Source: Anoplolepis gracilipes (lineage: Eukaryota > Arthropoda > Insecta > Hymenoptera > Formicidae). From it: 64,000 bases of DNA. The position numbers and the translations under genes were made by a program. Numbering within the stretch: the stretch's first letter is position 1; every line of letters starts with the position of its first letter. The notes under the pieces were generated by a model, which was not told the DNA's origin, did not search any database, and saw nothing but the letters and a program-made list of their open reading frames with translations. Where the stretch lies: the NCBI RefSeq assembly GCF_047496725.1, contig NC_132971.1:19976501-20040500 (forward strand), read 5' to 3'. Shown here one piece after another: positions 1 through 13,400 of the stretch.

Positions 1-198
1 AATTTACAATATCAACGACAAATAATTATTAGTACATTTTAAAATTACTTTAAACATTATATATTAACTTAAAACACTATATATATTCTAATTAAGGATA
101 GCATTATGTGTATTTAAAAAAAATAGAAAAATAAACATATAATAAATGTACTTATGCATCAATATATTAACAACCTAAAAATATCAACAAATTCCTAC

Positions 199-1952
199 CT
201 TTAATGTCACCTCGTTGCCATACCAGCAATAAAGAAATATTTGCATGAGCATGGAGCACAGATAAGAAAATTTGTGTGCAAAGTTGAAACTCAAGAATGA
301 TGTCATTGTAGACAGTTTGTAGACGCTCATGCAAAGAACTAGGGAGATGAGGGCAAATTGAATGAATATCATTGTTGTAAAAGTTGCATTGACCTTGTAT
401 GCAAATCTGAAATTTTATATAGAGTTTCTGTTTTATTATTTTTTAAATTATTAAATAAAAAATTTAAAATAAAGTAAACTGTAATTAATATTATAGTTAA
501 TAAATTATAACTAATAATTAAAACAAGTGAATAGTTGAATTAAAATAATAGCACCATAGCATTCAACCGATAACTATTAATCGCATAAAAAAATAATTAA
601 CACATTATATAAAAAAAATAATGAGCGCATATTTTTATCATTAAAAAACTATAAAATCTACAAAGGATGAATTTTCATTTTTATCTTCTTAATCGTCATA
701 AATATTTACTTATAAATGTAAAGATGATGATTTATTAGATCACGAATGATTGCCTTCTCACGTGCTATCAGATTCTCGCCTGATTCATCACTACTCTTCT
801 CAGCTTTCATTAGCAACATGGGCAATATATGAGCGCGATGACACAGAATTTCGAATTGAGCGCAGGTCTGGATCATCATACCGGAAATTAGCGTCTCGTG
901 TGCGACACTGCAATTTGCGCATAATATTAAACCCACGCATTGGAATATCAATATAGGCAAGAAGACGTATATTGATGATAGGTCGAAGGGCGCCCAGTTG
1001 TACACAGGTAAAGTACGCGTCTTCAGAAGTATGTAAAATTGCGCGACAGTCCCGAATATTACGCAGGATTCATTGAGAATCTCGCAGGCGATCGTAACCT
1101 GTCTACAAATTTATATATATTATTCATGAAAATAAATTTTAAAAAAATTTATAAATACAAAAAAATTTTGTTTATAGATACAATATAATTTTTAAATTTA
1201 TAAATACATATATACACATCAAGTTTTCTTAATAAGTTATTGAAAAGAATTTTTATATAAATTACTTATAAATTACCTAAAAAATATATTTTTTTTAATT
1301 TTAAATTTTAAATTTTGTGTCTTATATGCAGTATATCGCCTTATGTATTATTAACAAGGAAGATAATTATTATAAAATAAATAAAGAAAAAAGAGTCAAA
1401 AAGACTATTTTTCAATTGAAGTAAATAATGAGATGTTTTGAAAAATTATTTTGTAAATAAAAGCAAGAGAAAAAAAATACAAAAGAAAAAAAATGTTAAT
1501 TTTGTCCGACAACATACAAGTGAAAAAAAAATATTCACAATTAATAAAACAATATTTTGTCATAATCTGTTTAATAATTACATATACCTCGCGTGTCGAT
1601 CAAATCTTTCTTGGATCAATTTCTCTTCCATATCCCTGGGGATACAATTATTTTCCAACAACATCTTATCCAGATCGATGATTTTTCCGCGACGTATGAA
1701 GAGATGCACAATTTTACAGGAAACGCCGAAGATCGAAAGAAATAGGTAGCACTTTTCTACAAATTCCTCCAAGTTCACTGATAAGACAAAAGTGTCAACT
1801 ATACCATAGCACGTGAACAAATGCAGTAAAACAAACATAAAAGCGGAATAAAGATTATACATCCAATATTTCAACGAATTGACAGGAAAATGCACCGGTC
1901 TCCAATAACCGGTGTAAGTGAGTAGTGCAAATGACACCGGAAGTACATGCAT
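199..1952 (-). CDS. Odorant receptor (7tm_6 family), 3' end off the window
   Basis: Insect odorant receptor, a ligand-binding subunit that pairs with Orco in olfactory neurons. Exons read on the minus strand: 1588-1952, 710-1102, 199-406; all join in frame (322 codons). The start Met at 1952 begins MHVLPVSFALLTYTGYWRP, the usual N-terminal pattern of ant receptors. Exon 2 carries ACEILNESC and the hallmark VAHETLISGMMIQTCAQFE. Exon 3 carries the late hydrophobic segments and ends CWYGNEVTLK, just before the last helix, so the final exon(s) with TM7 lie left of base 1. The exon 2 acceptor must be the AG ending at 1103, not the AG ending at 1099, because only the former keeps the frame (R-Q-V-T-I). 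No stop or frameshift was seen in the visible part. Subfamily cannot be assigned. Family assignment is strong; the exact start is less sure. Confidence 0.88.
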
Positions 1953-2576
1953 TATTCTACTCTCTGCGGCAGCTGCCTATAGCTCGATTATCGTTGAATA
2001 TATATCGAGTGTTTTTTAATAACAGCTTCTTTAGGAAAAGGAATTGTATATCGTCGTTGACGTTATCGTAGATAAATACTTTTGTCTCGAGACGGAAAAA
2101 TTTTCACATATTAATAGTTAGAAGTAGTTTCTCGTAACAAAGAGGCGATCGAAAGAGACGATTTGTATATTTTATCGACGATAATTATCTAATATAACGC
2201 ACTTTCTTTCCGCGTGTATATTTATCATTTATCGTCTCTCGCGGTAAGAATTTTTAATGATACCCGAGACAAAGGTATATAATTATAACATATTATCCCA
2301 TACGCGCAGAAATTATAATAATTTCTTCTATAATGTATAACAATTATCTGTACACTCTATTACACATTTGCAGCTAAACAAATTATTCATCTATAAAATT
2401 GCTCTTACTAATTCTAACATAATTACTTATAATAGTCTAGAGTCTCGAAAAAATTGAATATAAAGAAAAACACTTAGCAGAGGGATAGTACAATTATTTT
2501 GTGTGTATAATACTTCTTTTCATCTTACAATTATAAATTGTTCGTTACGTTTATAATATGTTTTAGTTCTTAAATA
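1953..2576. other. Upstream flank of the odorant receptor
   Basis: AT-rich DNA without a convincing ORF between the receptor start and a MITE. It should hold the receptor promoter on the minus strand. No specific site can be named. Confidence 0.5.
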
Positions 2577-2578
2577 TA

Positions 2579-2981
2579 CAGGGTGTCCCGAAATGACCGG
2601 TAAATATTCTAATGACAGGTTCTTTAGAACATTTTAAAACGAAAAGTTTAATACAAAAATGTCGAGGCTATAATAGTTTTCATATTAGAAAGATTTAAAG
2701 AACACGAATGACAGGACTAGAATTTTGCGCGCTCAGGTACAGCAAAATAACAAGTGATAAAAGTGCTTCTATGAATTTATCTAATTTATCTAATTCTTTT
2801 ATCGCTTGTTATTTTGCCGTACCTGAGCGCGCGAAATTCTAGTCCTGTCATTCGTGATCTTTAAATCTTCCTAATTTGAAAACTATTAGTAGCCTCGACA
2901 TTTTTGTATTAAATTTTTCGCCTTAAAATGTTTTAAAGAACCTGCCATTAAAATATTTACCGGTCATTTCGGAACACCCTG
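2579..2981. mobile_element. Palindromic Tc1/mariner-like MITE (foldback element)
   Basis: A 403-bp near-perfect palindrome. The left end reads CAGGGTGTCCCGAAATGACC and the right end is its near reverse complement. TA dinucleotides flank both ends (2577-2578 and 2982-2983), matching the TA target-site duplication of the Tc1/mariner superfamily. Arms are about 190 bp and meet near 2780; the inner arms include GCGCGCTCAGGTAC and its complement. There is no transposase ORF, so the element is non-autonomous. High arm similarity suggests fairly recent activity. Confidence 0.85.
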
Positions 2982-2983
2982 TA

Positions 2984-3485
2984 TAAGAGAAAAGGTACCA
3001 CACGTACAAAGTGTGTTCTACAAATGTTATGTCTAATTAAAATAAAAATTTTTTTGCGATCGGAAAAATAAAATCCAAGTGAGTATAGTAATTCTTTTTG
3101 TACAAGAATGTATAAATGTATGTACAAAATAGGTATAATAATTCCGTAATATTTACAATTAAGAAAAAAGTAAAAGTATTTAATTTGTTCTATACAAATA
3201 GTATTAAAGAGAAAATTATCTTTATTTAACTCTTATTACTCCGTACTGTTGGTTTTAGTTTTATCCTCTAAACGTATAGATGAGTATTTATTTTTGATAA
3301 ATTTATTAATGTAAAAAAGTATTTTTAAAAATTTGAAAAAAATTATATATCTTCTTTAATTCTTTTAAATAAAAATTAAACTGATAAATTTCAAAAATAA
3401 TTTGCTTAATTTGTTTTACATCATTTATTTTCGAGAAAGACACTTTTAGAAAAATAAAAAATAGTCCACCAGTATGGAATAAGGC

Positions 3486-3521
<36 letters not shown>

Positions 3522-4040
3522 AATATTTATATATAAAAGAATATATTACATTATATATTATTAAAACTTCAAACAGATTTTTGAGCCTCTATTAATTTTC
3601 CTACAAATATCTGTATTATTAAAAAACTAAATTTAGAAAGCAATATTTTGAATGTAAATTTTTTAATATATTAGGTAATCAAAATAAATAAATTAATAAG
3701 AAGTTTGATAGTTTTTGATTCTAATATAATATAATAAAAATATATTTAATTTTTTATCAAATATAAATTTTACACGTTATACATATATAATAGAATTTAT
3801 TTTAGAACACTCAATAAAAATTATACTAAATTATTTTCTATACAAAATATATAAGTTTTAATATATATATGATAAGATCCTTGTCATATTTATCATGACA
3901 TCATATATATATTTTTTATATAATATATGTATATGCATATATTTATCTTCATATTAAATATTAGTTTACATATATATTCGCCCAGGAGGCGCTTAAAACA
4001 GTATCACATGAAATACCAGGGTTACCTATCTATTTCCTTA
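2984..4040. other. AT-rich intergenic DNA with a (TA)n tract
   Basis: No gene visible. A (TA)n microsatellite lies at about 3489-3518. Base composition changes sharply near 4040, where the GC-rich islet begins. Confidence 0.6.
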
Positions 4041-4049
4041 CATCATCTA

Positions 4050-5550
4050 TGGGATAAGACGGCGCGTGCGTATGCGTATATGGCCTGTATGCGTGCGTGA
4101 GCGTGAGCGCATCACGCAGCGTGTGTGGCGAGAGCGGTATTGAAAATGGCCGTGCATAACTCCAGCGCAGAGTTTACCGATCCTCGCGAGGGATAGTTCC
4201 TCCGCGTGTCGCGAACGAAACGCGTGAAATCGCACGCGCGCGTGTCGCATCGATAGTGCGTGATTCTCTCTTTTTCTCGATGGACGGATCCCGCGAAACG
4301 AGACGCGCTACGTCAACCAGATAGCGGCTACATTCCGGTGGATTTTGCAGCAAGGAGGGGAAGGAGGAGGAAGAGGAGGAGGAGGAGGAGGAAAGCGGTT
4401 GTGTCGTGTCCAGGACCTCCAGGCTGATTTCGCTTAATCGCGCGGAACAGGTGAGCCGAGACGTTCGCCCGTGACGTTTCATTTCTCGCGAGTCATTTCC
4501 GTGACGTTCGAACGTTGGGTCCGCCCTGGAGTCACAAGCTGACACGCGGCATCGTGTCATCTCGACGAAGTCGCCCGAAGCGAGAGCATTATACGGCGCC
4601 CCGTTCTCTCTTTCTCTGTCTGTCTCTTTCTCTCTCTCTCTTTCTAGTTGCATCGAGAGCGGTATGTTCTGTTCCTCGTAGCTGCACTTCTCTACACTTT
4701 GTGCGTTTCAAAATCGGATTACCTACGTATATTCGTATTTTCGAGAGAAGGGGATTGTATAGGTAGGTAGGTAGGTAGGTAGGTGGACACAGGTAGGCAC
4801 GGAGAAGGTGCAGCTGTGAAGAAATCCGTAGGTTTTACGCGAAGGATTATACGGCGGACGTCATAGTTTCACGCGACACAAATCTTCCGTCTGTCGCCAA
4901 CGTCGTCATCGTCGTCAACGTCGTCGCCGACGACTATCTCCTCGCCCTCGTCTCTCACGCGCCGTGGGAGATTTCCAGCCGTGTGTCAGGGCGTGTTCGT
5001 ACGAGAGAAGAGAGCTAACCGCGTACGAATACATGGATAATATACGCGAGAACAAGATTTTCGAGTCGAACGGCGCCCTCGAACGTATCGGCGACATTGA
5101 CGTAACGACGTGACCTATGGTTACCTGTCAAAATTGTGTCAACCCGCGTGACCGAGCGTCAACACCTGTCGACGACTCGTGTTCTCTCTCTCTGTGTGTC
5201 TGTCTGTCTCTCTCTTTCTTTCTTTCTTTCTCTGTCTCTCCTCGTTGGTCATCGTTCGCTTCGTTCGTTCATTCGCGCGATTTCTCGTTTTCTTATCGCT
5301 CGTTACGCTGCCACGCTCGCGATGCAGGCGGATCTCGCGCGATAAATCAGCGCGAGATGCAAACAGCCGAGGGCCGAGGCAGCGCTATCGATCAGGAACG
5401 ACGACGACGACGACGACAAGGGTGGCGGATCGTATTCGAAAAGAGGCTAAAGAGGATTATCGTCGATGCATCTCTGCTTCGTTACGTGTGTGCTTTTTCC
5501 ATGTATTAGTATGCGATACTGCAACGGTATTCCGGTATATCAACGCCTAA
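4050..5550 (+). promoter_or_regulatory. GC-rich, CpG-rich islet: probable promoter and 5' UTR exon of slik
   Basis: About 1.5 kb of CpG-rich DNA in an AT-rich setting, 1.4 to 2.9 kb upstream of the slik start codon. A good donor, AACAG|GTGAGC, lies at 4450/4451, so a non-coding first exon may end there. The islet also holds purine/pyrimidine tracts (GGA repeat near 4364-4391; CT tracts near 4605-4645 and 5180-5240) and a TAGG tandem repeat at about 4757-4783. ORFs here are low-complexity and not protein-like. The assignment to slik is inferred from position and orientation; transcript data would settle it. Confidence 0.5.
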
Positions 5551-6645
5551 TTGAATTTTCCGTTTCCCCGACGAGCCGATCCGGGGGACGTTTTGCAAGT
5601 CTTACCCACGCGAAATGCTTTTACGAGTAAGGAGATGTTCTGCAATCGTTTGTCGTTGTGTGTCACTTCACTTCCTCTTGAAAGGAAACGTCGACTCGTG
5701 GAAGAGTGTGAAATATATTGGCGTCCGGTTATTTCGTATTTTTTTTTTTTTTTTAAATCTAATTACGTGACATTTTCTCCGTTCGCATATTAACACGAGA
5801 ACCAGAAGATAGAGAAGAAAAGCAAATTACTAATCTAAAAAAAAAAAAAAAAAATACAGAGTGTCAATTTAAAGTATGTAGTAGAAATTCAAATTTTTAT
5901 ATAATGCTTTTGTTAAAGTTTTAGAGAAGCTTTTGTGTTTCTCCATATCTGTTGACAAGATTCACTACATCATAGATAGTAATTTTTTTTAAGCTTATCA
6001 ATGATATCTGATTTTTTTTCGAGTTCTGGTTATCTCTTCTATCATTTATAATGTGTACATGTGTGTGTATATGTTCGTGTGTATGACGTGTCTAATATAT
6101 TTCTCATACAATAAATTGTTTCCAAAGAATTTTAAACGTGCCTCTTGTTGCAACTTTGTATATGATTTCCAGTTCTAAACCAATATAAAGAGAGAGATCT
6201 TATGGAATGTTGTTCTACTGACTATGTCCTAGTTTTCTCCATCACTGGAATTTCTACAACATTCACTATTTTCAAACTGCTAAAACACAAAAATATATTA
6301 TTGTTATATTAAAAATATGCTTTTTGTTTAGTATACAACTAATATTAATATATTAAATATATAAATTATACATATAAAGGATATATATATATATATATTT
6401 TTTTTTTAATTTCAAAATATGAATCAAATACCAAGTTATGTTAACAAGATAAATTAACATAGAGTTAATATCGTACAAACAAATGGATGATTAATGTGAT
6501 AATGTATTAAATTTTTTTGTTTCAGAACGCTTGATTTCAATATAGATTGTGTATATAATTATTGAAGAGCAATGGGTCGCATTCATCTTATTTGTACTCA
6601 AAACAGTTTGAGCACAATAATCAATTAAGAAGTGTGGTTTAGAAT
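5551..6645. other. Probable slik 5' intron, no gene seen
   Basis: AT-rich sequence between the GC-rich islet and the slik start exon. Poly-T near 5740, poly-A near 5838 and a (TA)n tract near 6380 are visible. Nothing coding is supported. Confidence 0.45.
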
Positions 6646-6849
6646 TCATAAAAATGAGGGAGTGGTACGGCACGGTCCCTTGGTATCCAGCAGGGATCTG
6701 AAACAAATATCTGTGTTTAAAGAACTCTTGATACAATAGATATTAAAATAATGGACACTATAAAGTAATAATTGTTTTAAATACCGCTTATTACAGCGTT
6801 GAGAAATAATAGAGAAATGAGCTCGTTTAAGCATTGAGCAAAGTAACAT
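6646..6849 (-). CDS. Possible small protein divergent from slik (uncertain)
   Basis: Not recognised. An ATG at 6849 opens a 67-codon frame ending at 6646. A good 87-nt intron (donor GTATTT at 6784, acceptor TTTCAG ending at 6698) lies inside it and is a multiple of three, so both spliced (38 aa) and unspliced (67 aa) forms stay in frame. The spliced product would start MLLCSMLKRAHFSIISQR, basic and Ser-rich like a mitochondrial presequence. The start lies 137 bp from the slik ATG on the other strand. No homologue is recalled; chance is a real possibility. Confidence 0.22.
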   Translation of the reverse strand: MLLCSMLKRAHFSIISQRCNKRYLKQLLLYSVHYFNIYCIKSSLNTDICFRSLLDTKGPCRTTPSFL

Positions 6850-6985
6850 TTTATGAATTTAATACACAATTGTTAATATCTACATTTTGTATAGTTGAGG
6901 AGTATTTTGAAGAGTGTGTGTTCAAATTATAATAATAGTTCAGTTTGTGTGTACGTGCAAATATATCAACAGTGCAACTGCCAAA

Positions 6986-7408
6986 ATGTCATTCTTATCA
7001 AATCTGAAGAAAGCATTCCACTTTGGTGGTAATGACGCAAAGAAGAAGAAGTTGTATAACAACATTAAAATGGACTGTAACCCAGAGGAGTTTTGGGAAA
7101 TGGTGGGTGAACTAGGCGATGGTGCGTTTGGTAAAGTTTATAAGGTAATATCGCATAAAGAAATTCTAGTCTGTTAAACATGGTTATATTTTATCCAATC
7201 TACATATTTTTAAATGATTGTTATACTGTTTATTGTAGGCACAACATAGACAGTCCAATCAGCTTGCTGCTGCAAAAATGTGCGCATTAGAGGGAGAAGA
7301 TGATCTTAGTGATTTTATGATTGAAATAGATATTTTGTCAGAATGCAAACATCCTAATATTGTTGAATTACACGAAGCCTATTTCATTGAGGGAAAATTA
7401 TGGGTATG

Positions 7409-7439
<31 letters not shown>

Positions 7440-10400
7440 GTAAAAATTTTAACACTTATAATAAAAGTTGATAAGTTAGATAATTATTTCTATGATGTAA
7501 TTAATTGATCAATTACTATGAAAAAGAAAGTAAAAAGAGAAACATTATTATATAGATGTTAATTGAGTATTGCGATGGTGGTGCTGTGGATTCCATAATG
7601 GTTGAGTTGGAAAAAGCGTTGACTGAAATGCAAATAGCGTACATTTGTCAGCAAATGACTAAAGGTCTTGTTTTTCTACACAAATCCAAAGTTATACACA
7701 GGGATTTAAAGGCAGGGAATGTTTTACTGACTATGGCGGGAGGTGTTAAATTAGGTAAATACCTCAACTTCAATAAATATCTACATTTCCACTGTGTATG
7801 TGCTGTTGTGTTTTAAACTTAATAATATATTAGGTAAATACCTCAACTTCAATAAATATACATATTTCCGCTGTGTATGTGCTGTTGCGTTTTAAACTTA
7901 ATGTATAACAAGAATTTTTGTTTTTGATTGTAGCTGATTTTGGAGTATCTGCAAAGAACAAGCATACTTTACAGAAACATGATACATTTATTGGCACTCC
8001 TTATTGGATGGCACCCGAGGTTGTTTTATGTGAAACGTTTAGAGACAATCCTTATGATTTTAAAGTTGGTGATATATTCTTATATATAAGTGTATTTATA
8101 TTATCCTTTATTCCAATTTCAACTTATAAACATGATATTTTTTATCTTATTTAGGTAGACATCTGGTCTCTTGGTATAACTCTGATAGAGTTTGCACAAA
8201 TGGAGCCACCGAACCACGAAATGTCACCGATGCGAGTGCTACTTAAAATACAGAAAAGCGATCCGCCGAAACTGGATCAGCCTGGGAAATGGAGTAAGGA
8301 ATTTAATGATTTTATTGCTAAAGCACTTATAAAGGACCCGACCTCACGACCTACAGCTGACGATTTGTTAAAACATCCGTTCATAAGCCGAAATTTAGAT
8401 CCAAAGCCTATCAGGGATTTGTTGCTTGAATATAAGGCGGATGTTGTTGAAGAGGAGCTTGTAGACGATGAAGCGGAGGTAGGTTTTATTTCTCACTATA
8501 CATTTTATTTAAAATTTTTCAGGTACATGTTAATTATGCAGATCGTATGCAATGAAACTAATTTATTAAGTTGATCAATAAGTATAAATTCATAGAATTG
8601 AATATAAATAACAAATACATGTATATATTTATATTTAAAAAATACAAATTGCATCCATAAATATTTTTTGCATGAATTAAACATATTTGCTTTATTATAT
8701 ACAAAGAAGAAGAAATATTTTAACATAGTGTTTTTTACATATCTTAATTTATGCCATAGTTGCATAAACTGTCTATAATTTAGTATTAAAGTTTCAATTT
8801 ACACAATCATATCCAAAAAGAATTTATTCTAGTACAAGAAGAGTAGCATGGGTAGATATCCATACATTTCACAATTTAAAGTTATATATATTGAATGACA
8901 GTGCAGAATTAACATGTATTACACATTGTTACATGCTTCCGTTATTATAGAAGGCCAAAAAAACGAAAAAACACAGAGAACAATATCAGCGAATTGGTAA
9001 GCTGCTTCTAGGTGAAGCATATATGTGTTTCTCATTTATAAAATGGAATATAAATTGTTAAAATGTTGATCAGAGTACATATCGATTTTAAAACCACTAT
9101 TCCCGCGTCCAGTATTTCTAAAATATTAAGAACATATGTTTATAGTTTGTTGGTTTATAAGTTATAAATTCTTGAATATGAGATGAGAATATGATGTGAA
9201 ATTGTTTATATTTAACTGCAACCGATATGCATGATGTAATCATCTTACAATTAGCAAATATATATAAATATATATATAAATATTGCCGTAATAATGGTTG
9301 CAATATATAATAATGCATGCATTTAAAGTTTAAGTTTGATGTCATAAATTTTACTTTTCTCTACAATCATGAGGAATAAGTGGTTAAAAGTGTATGTGTA
9401 GAATTGTATTGATATATAGTAGAGAATGTCTTCTATATAAAATACATATTGGTGTGATCGAGATGTATTTGTGATAATTGTAATTACTTTGGTTGTGCAT
9501 GCGGTTCTCCTGGCCCTCGCCAGCCTCATTACCCCAATGTATGTCAGGTTAGTAGCTTGCACTGTCGTATTTTGTGCGCTAACAGGATCGATTAATCCTG
9601 ATTGTGAGATTGAAAGCTGTGTAATATACAAACAAAATTATATATTAATGCATAATATAAAAATATTTTATACGACAGTCTTTCATGTTGTAAGTTGTTT
9701 TCTCTGAAACTATTAAAAAATATCAGGGAAAGCGATCAAAATTTTTTAGTTTTAAGGCTTATTATGGAATAAATGATGTGTTAAGATAAAAGTATCATCT
9801 AAATAGTATCGTAAATAAAATATAAAATATTTATTTTCTGATGATTACACTTTAATATTTTTATATGTGGAATGTGATGAGAATTCATATAAAAAAAAAA
9901 TATTAAAATTTTATTTCAAAAAGCAAGGAAAAGGTTGCTTATATTGGAAGATCTAGCAGTTTTATTTGTCCGTGTAAAAGATTTCAAATATAATAAAAAG
10001 AATTTTGTTATTTGTAATAGTTTTTATTAGAAAGCAACTTGTGGTTTACATGAATGAACCATCCTATATGTACAGCATGAAATAATATTATATTTAGTAT
10101 ATTTTATTTCTTTTTTTAACGCTTTATTTATGTTACATATTTTTTATATCAAAGTGATAAACTCTAAATTATAATTACAATCTACAGTATTGGTTTAAAT
10201 TTTTATCTATGTATTTTTAGTTACATGTTACTTTTAATATCTCATTATTAGCAATGATAAGGAAATTAAATGACAACAAATTAAAAGAGATTTTTTTTCT
10301 ATTTTATTTGTTATATTCGCGTATAAATCACACGTACATTAATGTTTCAGGAGCAGCGCACGTCTCAGCTTCCTCTGGAGCTGGATCAAATCACAGATGA

Positions 10401-13400
10401 CTCCGCTCCTACGCGCCTTGATGCTGAAATTAAGAGTGAGATATTTTACAAAATTTTACTCCCATATCTAATGGACACGACAATGTAAAGTATACTAATA
10501 ATGTTTTCTTCGTTTTTTTAGTCACCGATAAAGAAAATCACGTGGCATTACCTGCGCCTGTGAAGAAAGAAGAAAGTCATAAGCGTGAGATTAATCGGGA
10601 TGGTGAGAAGGAAGACAAGAATAAAAGATTACGTAAAGCTGAATCCAAAGAGAACATACAGCCCGCACTTGCCGAGAAAAAGCAGGTATTTGACATAACT
10701 CTTTATCGTAGTTAACGATTAGTTCATCGTGTCTTCGTATTTGAAGAGCAGTTTTTACTATCGTGTATAAATTATTTGTTCAGGCACCTAAGCCGCCAAG
10801 CGAAACAAACGAACGTAGATTATCTCGAGATAAAGGGCCGGCACCTCCACCACCACCCATGCGTCAAGATAGCGAAGAAAAGAAGAAGAAGGACGTCGAA
10901 GAGAGAGAGAACATTCCGAAAGACGTCGAAAAGATCGTGAACTTAACGGATAAACATAAATCTGCTGAAGACAAATCACAAATTACTAAGTTGTTGCAAA
11001 ATGAAAAAACAGTAGATCAGCAAGTGATAAACGTTAAAGAACAAAGAAACTTGGAACTTGAAGATCGAATGCAAAATGAATTGGATGGTTCCGGAAAAAT
11101 AAAGAAAGCTGAAAATGAAGATAACGTTAAATTATTCGATAATATAAGAAGATTTGAAAATCAACAAAAGTTAATAAATAGCAAATCGAGTCCTGTTTCG
11201 AAAAAGCAATTAGGAGTAAATGAGAAACGCAAATCGGCACCAGTAAAACCAGAAATGATTGAAGATTTGTCGAAAATAATATATAAGCAATCATCTTTGG
11301 AGGATAAGGATAGGTAAGTAGTTTTTATTTAGTTAATTATTTTTTATTAGCGCGTATTAAAATTCGAGTATTGAAACTGAAATAGAGTTAAAAAGTTGAA
11401 AATTCTATTATAAAATAATATTTCAATTTAGGTTGAAAAATAAATTATTGTCCGTTGATGACGTAACGAATTATGATCTGCACTCTCGAGAGAAAGAGGA
11501 TTATAAGAGTTTAGAAGAAAAACGGAAATCCGTTGGAGAGAAACTAAACGCTGTATTGGAAAAACGATTATCCATGGATTCTGCAAAAAGAATAAGTGAC
11601 GGTTACATGGAAGCTTTGAAGCATACATCAACCATCGCATCGACGATTCTATCAGAGAAGAATAACATTAAGGCTAATTCCACAGAAGATATTAAGACAC
11701 AGTTTGGCCTAATAAAGACTGAGAATGCGACTGTGAAAAGTCGCAGCGCGGGATCATCCAGAAACGATTCCTTGGAAAGCTTCTCGGACGAATTACACGT
11801 TAAAGTGGATGATAATAGAACGGAACGCGCTCGAAAAGACGCAGTGAGCGACGATAAGAGTTTGGAGAAACATGATTCGGGAATTAACGTGTCGGTAATT
11901 ACGTCAACGCCACTGAAAAGTAGAAGCGGTTCGAGAAGAAGCAGCGGAGACAATATAGTCGTTATTACTGGTAAAAATTGAATAACAAATATCAATTTTG
12001 AATAGATAAATTTATCTTTACCTTTTCTCTACTTACGTTATATTATTTATGTTGCAGGAAAAAGTCAACCCGAGCAAGAAGTACGCTTAAACACTTCGAC
12101 TGTCCGTATTACTGCCGACTCGCCGGACATGTCGAATAGTCTAGCGAGTAACATAAGTCAGGTTACCGTCGTGACGACGCATCCGCCTGTACTGGTGGAC
12201 GCACCCTCGACGACGACAACAACGACAACACCTCTTCCGCGTCACACTTCACCGACGTCGGAGGTCGTTATTGTTGCCAATGAAATGAACAAGACTCAGG
12301 TGAATGACAATTCTATTGTTGACGAGGACGCATTTCCTAGTCTGGATAGTCTGGAATACACGCCACAGGAACAGCCTATCGTACTTACCGACGTGTCCAA
12401 GAGGATTGGTAAAAAGTTGGACGAGTCAGAGGTTATTATAGTGAGTCCAATTGTAGACGAGTTGCAGGATACCAGTCACGTGTCCGTAGTTACGGTGGGC
12501 GATGATAAAGAACAAGTGAAAGATTCTTCGATATCCAAGAAACACAATGTTATTCGTACCGGTTCATCTCACAGCGATCTTAGCTCGAACGAGAGATCAA
12601 GTTTGAGAAGCGATAGTGGAGATGAGAGCAGCAAAGTGATGATCGCCAGTACGACTATAGAATCTCCGGAAGATAACTACGAGAGAAACGGAGCGAAGAA
12701 GATGAACGGATTGATCAAAAATGAGATCATGTCGCATCATGCCGATGATAGAATTGTGAAGACGGTTAAGCCGAAAGAGACCAACGTCAAGAGTTTCGGC
12801 AAAGAGAAACGAATCTCTCCGGATAGCTTTGAAGGTTCTAGGTCTCAGAGTGATTCCAGTTCCATAAGATCGCACACGCCGAGCAAGAGCATCGATCGCT
12901 CTGACGCCGAATCCATCTCAACGACGATCAGTCAAGATAGCAGGGAGTCGAACAAGGAAAATCGCTTGAATCAAGCTCAGCACACGGAGGTCGACGAGGA
13001 GGTTGTTCTACGTCGTAAACCCGATTATAATCGCGAGATGTCTCGACCGACTAGAACAAAGGAGGATATACAGATGATGAATCTGAAAAAGAAGACGAGA
13101 AAGCGCACGAGAAAGTTCGAGATTGACGGTGTCGTGGTGACAACGACAACTTCGAAGGTCATATACGGCGATGATGAAAATGGCAAGGTATACGACGATC
13201 AGATATTCAGGAAGCAAGAGCTGAGGGAATTGAAGATGTTGCAGAAGATGGAGCAGAAACAATTCCAGGACTTGGCACAGAAGGCACAGTTTAACAAAGA
13301 TCAGCAAGAGAAACGGTTCGAACAGGAACGACAACTCTTGGAACGTAACGCTGAAGCGGATTTAGAGACACTCGCCAGGCAACAGAGACAGCAGATCGAG

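Noticed and set aside
1098..1588. Apparent frameshift between odorant receptor exons 1 and 2, suggesting a pseudogene
   Set aside because: Using the AG ending at 1103 instead of the one ending at 1099 restores the frame (R-Q-V-T-I-A-C-E), so the gene looks intact in the window.
5117..5793. Nested plus-strand ORFs in the upstream islet
   Set aside because: They translate CT-repeat tracts into Ser/Leu/Phe runs; the region fits a promoter/5' UTR better.
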